Source of the DNA: an uncultured Methanobrevibacter sp.
GTDB lineage: Archaea > Methanobacteriota > Methanobacteria > Methanobacteriales > Methanobacteriaceae
Reading direction: 5' to 3'
DNA: 46,441 bases
NCBI GenBank assembly: GCA_902764015.1
Contig: CACWUH010000006.1
Coordinates: 1 to 46,441 of the forward strand
Both the position numbers and the translations under genes were made by a program. Shown here in pieces: positions 44,339 through 46,441 of this stretch. Below the pieces are notes generated by a model, which was not told the DNA's origin, did not search any database, and worked only from the letters and a program-made list of their open reading frames with translations. Each line of letters begins with the position of its first letter. Position 1 is the stretch's first letter.

Positions 44339-46441
44339 ATGAAATCTAGTAAAACCTTATTGATGTTGTCTTTTCTAGTCATTGCGCTCATGTGCATAGG
44401 CTCTGTTGCGGCTAGTGATGATAATATTGATGGAAACTTAACCTCTGATTCATTAGATTCAAGTTTACAATTAACTAATAATCAGGATAACTTAGAAACA
44501 GTTAATGAAAGCAATACGGTTTTGTCTTCACCTCAAACAATCGTTGTGGAGGAAGTTGATGAAACCAACAACGAAATGACAAACCCTACAATTCAAAAAG
44601 CAATCGACAAGGCCAATGCAGGAGATACAATAATCATCAACGGCAGAAATTATGTGCATTGCCATTTTGTAGTGAATAAGAAACTGACAATCAAAAGCAA
44701 TGTCGGAACTTCAATGAGCACATGTCCGAGCAATACGCAGGGTTCCGGATATAGAGGAATCTTTTATATATCTCCAGCTGCCGGCGGAACAGTCATTGAT
44801 GGATTTACAATAGACAGCAACGTTTATGATGAAAAGGATTATGGAATACTCGTTGCCGCAGATAATGTTGAAATCAGGAACTGCAATATAACCAATATTG
44901 GATATTCGGATGCTATAAGGATAGAGAACTCCAAGAATTGTCTGGTTGAAAACGTGACTGCATTGAATGCAAACAATGCACTCAATATAAGGAGTTCACA
45001 GAACATAAATGTCAAGTCATCTACTTTTAAAAGCTCTAAAAATGGAATATGCATTGTCGATTCATCTTCTACAACAATATCAAACAATGTCATCTCCAAT
45101 AATGATGTTGCCGGAGTTTCATTTTCAGGAACCGGCAGGCTCTTGACCATAAATTACAATAATATAACCGAAAACACCAATGGAATCAAGTTGCTTTCTT
45201 CAGACAATGTTTATATCCTGAGCAATTACATTGCATTCAACACCAACAACGGTGTTTATGTTGACTACAACATCACCAAAATAGAAATCAAGGGCAATTT
45301 CTTCAATCAGAACCAGCTATGGGAAGTCTTCAATGATTTCCATGTCAAAAACATCAATGACATTTCAATCAGGGATGCCAATAATCTGGAGGTCATTAAC
45401 AACAATTACATGATCAACTATGGAGGATACGGTTCTGGAGATATGGACAGGCCTGTCTGGACTCAGGTCTATGAATACAAGCCTTCAATTGGCCAGTATA
45501 ACTATGATGCCTCTAAGGATGCATATGTCTTTGTGGGCGAAGGCAATGGCGAGTATTATGGTCATCAGGGAATAATGTATTTGGGATATGTTTTCGAGAT
45601 AAACATGTTCGTTAACTGTCCAAACATATACTATGCCCCTCAGAAGGTTTGGTCTAAATCAGGCAACTATGAATTGCAGCTGAGCGAAATAACACAGGTC
45701 AAAAAGGGAATCTACTCAATCTCAATCGTCGATGCAAACGGCAATGTTGCAACAGACATCAGTTCAGTTCCGGTAACGTTCTATTTGAATAAGGCCGGTA
45801 AGAGTGCCTCTCCTCAGGATGGTGATGTCTATAAGACCGTGATGATGAAAAACGGCACTGCAACAGTCAGATTCTATGCGGATGAATTCAATGCATCCGG
45901 AAATGTCATAACTGCAGTATTCCCAACGCCTGGTACAAATATTGATGATAAGGTATCCAAGACATTAGCTATTGAGGATAAGGATGTTCCGGGAATGCCT
46001 TTGAATACAAAAATTTTGGTTTCCGATCTGACTACCTATCCAGGTTCAAATCAGGCATTCATAGCTAAGTTAACTGACAGCAATGGAAAGGCCGTTTCGG
46101 GCGAAACATTGACATTCGCTATCAATTCAAAAACCTATAATATTCGAACTGATGGAAATGGTCAAGCAAAAATAAAGATATCAGAGTCAAAAGAGGGAAC
46201 ATACAAAATCACCGTTAAATATGATGGTGATGGCGATATTGACTACTATAAATCATCCGCTCAAGCAAATGTGATTGTCAAAAAGGCAAATACGAAAATC
46301 GTCTCCTCAAATCTCAACATGATTCCAAAAATGGCGGAATATTATTCAATCACTTTAAAGGATGCTAACGGCAATGCATTAGCCAATCAGAGGGTGACAT
46401 TCAAGGTCAACGGCAAAACCTACACAAAGACCACAAACTCC
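44339..46441 (+). CDS. Adhesin-like protein, N-terminal part (continues past the window)
   Basis: The frame is open from ATG 44339 to the last base: 701 codons without a stop. GGGGAGAAAAA precedes the ATG. It starts with a signal peptide (M-K-S-S-K-T-L-L-M-L-S-F-L-V-I-A-L ... V-A-A-S), then a Thr/Asn-rich linker, a beta-helix (about 80-365) with N-x-I-x-x-N turns, a middle domain rich in Tyr (about 365-530, with G-G-Y-G-S-G-D and G-N-G-E-Y-Y-G-H), and the first Ig-like repeats. The wall anchor lies outside the window. Confidence 0.88.
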   Translation, partial: MKSSKTLLMLSFLVIALMCIGSVAASDDNIDGNLTSDSLDSSLQLTNNQDNLETVNESNTVLSSPQTIVVEEVDETNNEMTNPTIQKAIDKANAGDTIIINGRNYVHCHFVVNKKLTIKSNVGTSMSTCPSNTQGSGYRGIFYISPAAGGTVIDGFTIDSNVYDEKDYGILVAADNVEIRNCNITNIGYSDAIRIENSKNCLVENVTALNANNALNIRSSQNINVKSSTFKSSKNGICIVDSSSTTISNNVISNNDVAGVSFSGTGRLLTINYNNITENTNGIKLLSSDNVYILSNYIAFNTNNGVYVDYNITKIEIKGNFFNQNQLWEVFNDFHVKNINDISIRDANNLEVINNNYMINYGGYGSGDMDRPVWTQVYEYKPSIGQYNYDASKDAYVFVGEGNGEYYGHQGIMYLGYVFEINMFVNCPNIYYAPQKVWSKSGNYELQLSEITQVKKGIYSISIVDANGNVATDISSVPVTFYLNKAGKSASPQDGDVYKTVMMKNGTATVRFYADEFNASGNVITAVFPTPGTNIDDKVSKTLAIEDKDVPGMPLNTKILVSDLTTYPGSNQAFIAKLTDSNGKAVSGETLTFAINSKTYNIRTDGNGQAKIKISESKEGTYKITVKYDGDGDIDYYKSSAQANVIVKKANTKIVSSNLNMIPKMAEYYSITLKDANGNALANQRVTFKVNGKTYTKTTNS

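Noticed and set aside
39350..46441. CRISPR-like or mobile-element explanation for the repeated sequence in adhesin genes
   Set aside because: Repeats are protein-level beta-helix and Ig-like units with variable DNA; there are no fixed spacers, no terminal inverted repeats and no transposase.

Overview
The window is from a methanogenic archaeon of the Methanobacteriales, most likely a host-associated Methanobrevibacter. The basis is a complete Eha energy-converting hydrogenase operon, archaeal GatDE, a Vor 2-oxoacid oxidoreductase whose beta and gamma subunits are fused, many large adhesin-like surface proteins with Ig-like and beta-helix repeats, AT-rich intergenic DNA, TATA-box promoters and GGTGAT-type ribosome binding sites. 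No tRNA, rRNA, CRISPR array or transposase was seen.

Layout. 1-878: C-terminus of an adhesin-like protein ending in a stop-overlapping terminator. 879-2221: gene-poor stretch with a small tandem repeat, a hairpin/T-tract candidate RNA, a broken signal-peptide ORF, and two TTTAGG-n4-CCTAAA metal-regulator boxes around a TATA box, followed by a damaged small Cys-containing ORF and a queuosine-precursor-type transporter (2222-2866). 2901-11127 (minus): gatE, gatD, vorA, vorB, a damaged vorC, a medium/branched-chain acyl-CoA synthetase and an XRE-cupin regulator, tightly packed and probably one or two transcription units. They are plausibly for activating branched short-chain acids and carboxylating them to 2-oxoacids. 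11353-13489: a small CxxC protein, a CPBP membrane protease and a sugar-nucleotide epimerase.

13601-28607 (plus): the full ehaA-ehaT set (20 genes) in canonical order, followed without a visible break by a polyferredoxin, a CBS-domain protein and a second NAD-dependent epimerase. A hairpin terminator closes the unit. Eha uses the ion gradient to drive reduction of ferredoxin with H2 and feeds the first step of methanogenesis. EhaN/EhaO form the [NiFe] module, EhaP/EhaQ carry 6 and 10 [4Fe-4S] motifs, and EhaA-EhaL are mostly membrane subunits.

28721-46441: a surface and accessory region. It holds a secreted protein with Ig-like repeats and a papain-like/C39-like Cys peptidase domain; two 33-residue Cys-rich proteins flanking a small EamA/SMR-type transporter; five adhesin-like proteins with beta-helix repeats (one with a probable ATT start, the last running off the window); a 4-bp-overlapping pair encoding a tocopherol-cyclase-like protein and a phytol/dolichol-kinase-like membrane protein; and a bacterial-type 2TM-2TM-LytTR-DUF3021 operon with a 21-bp-phased direct repeat upstream of its TATA box. 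The cyclase/kinase pair, the LytTR operon and the metal-box locus are the best candidates for undescribed biology.
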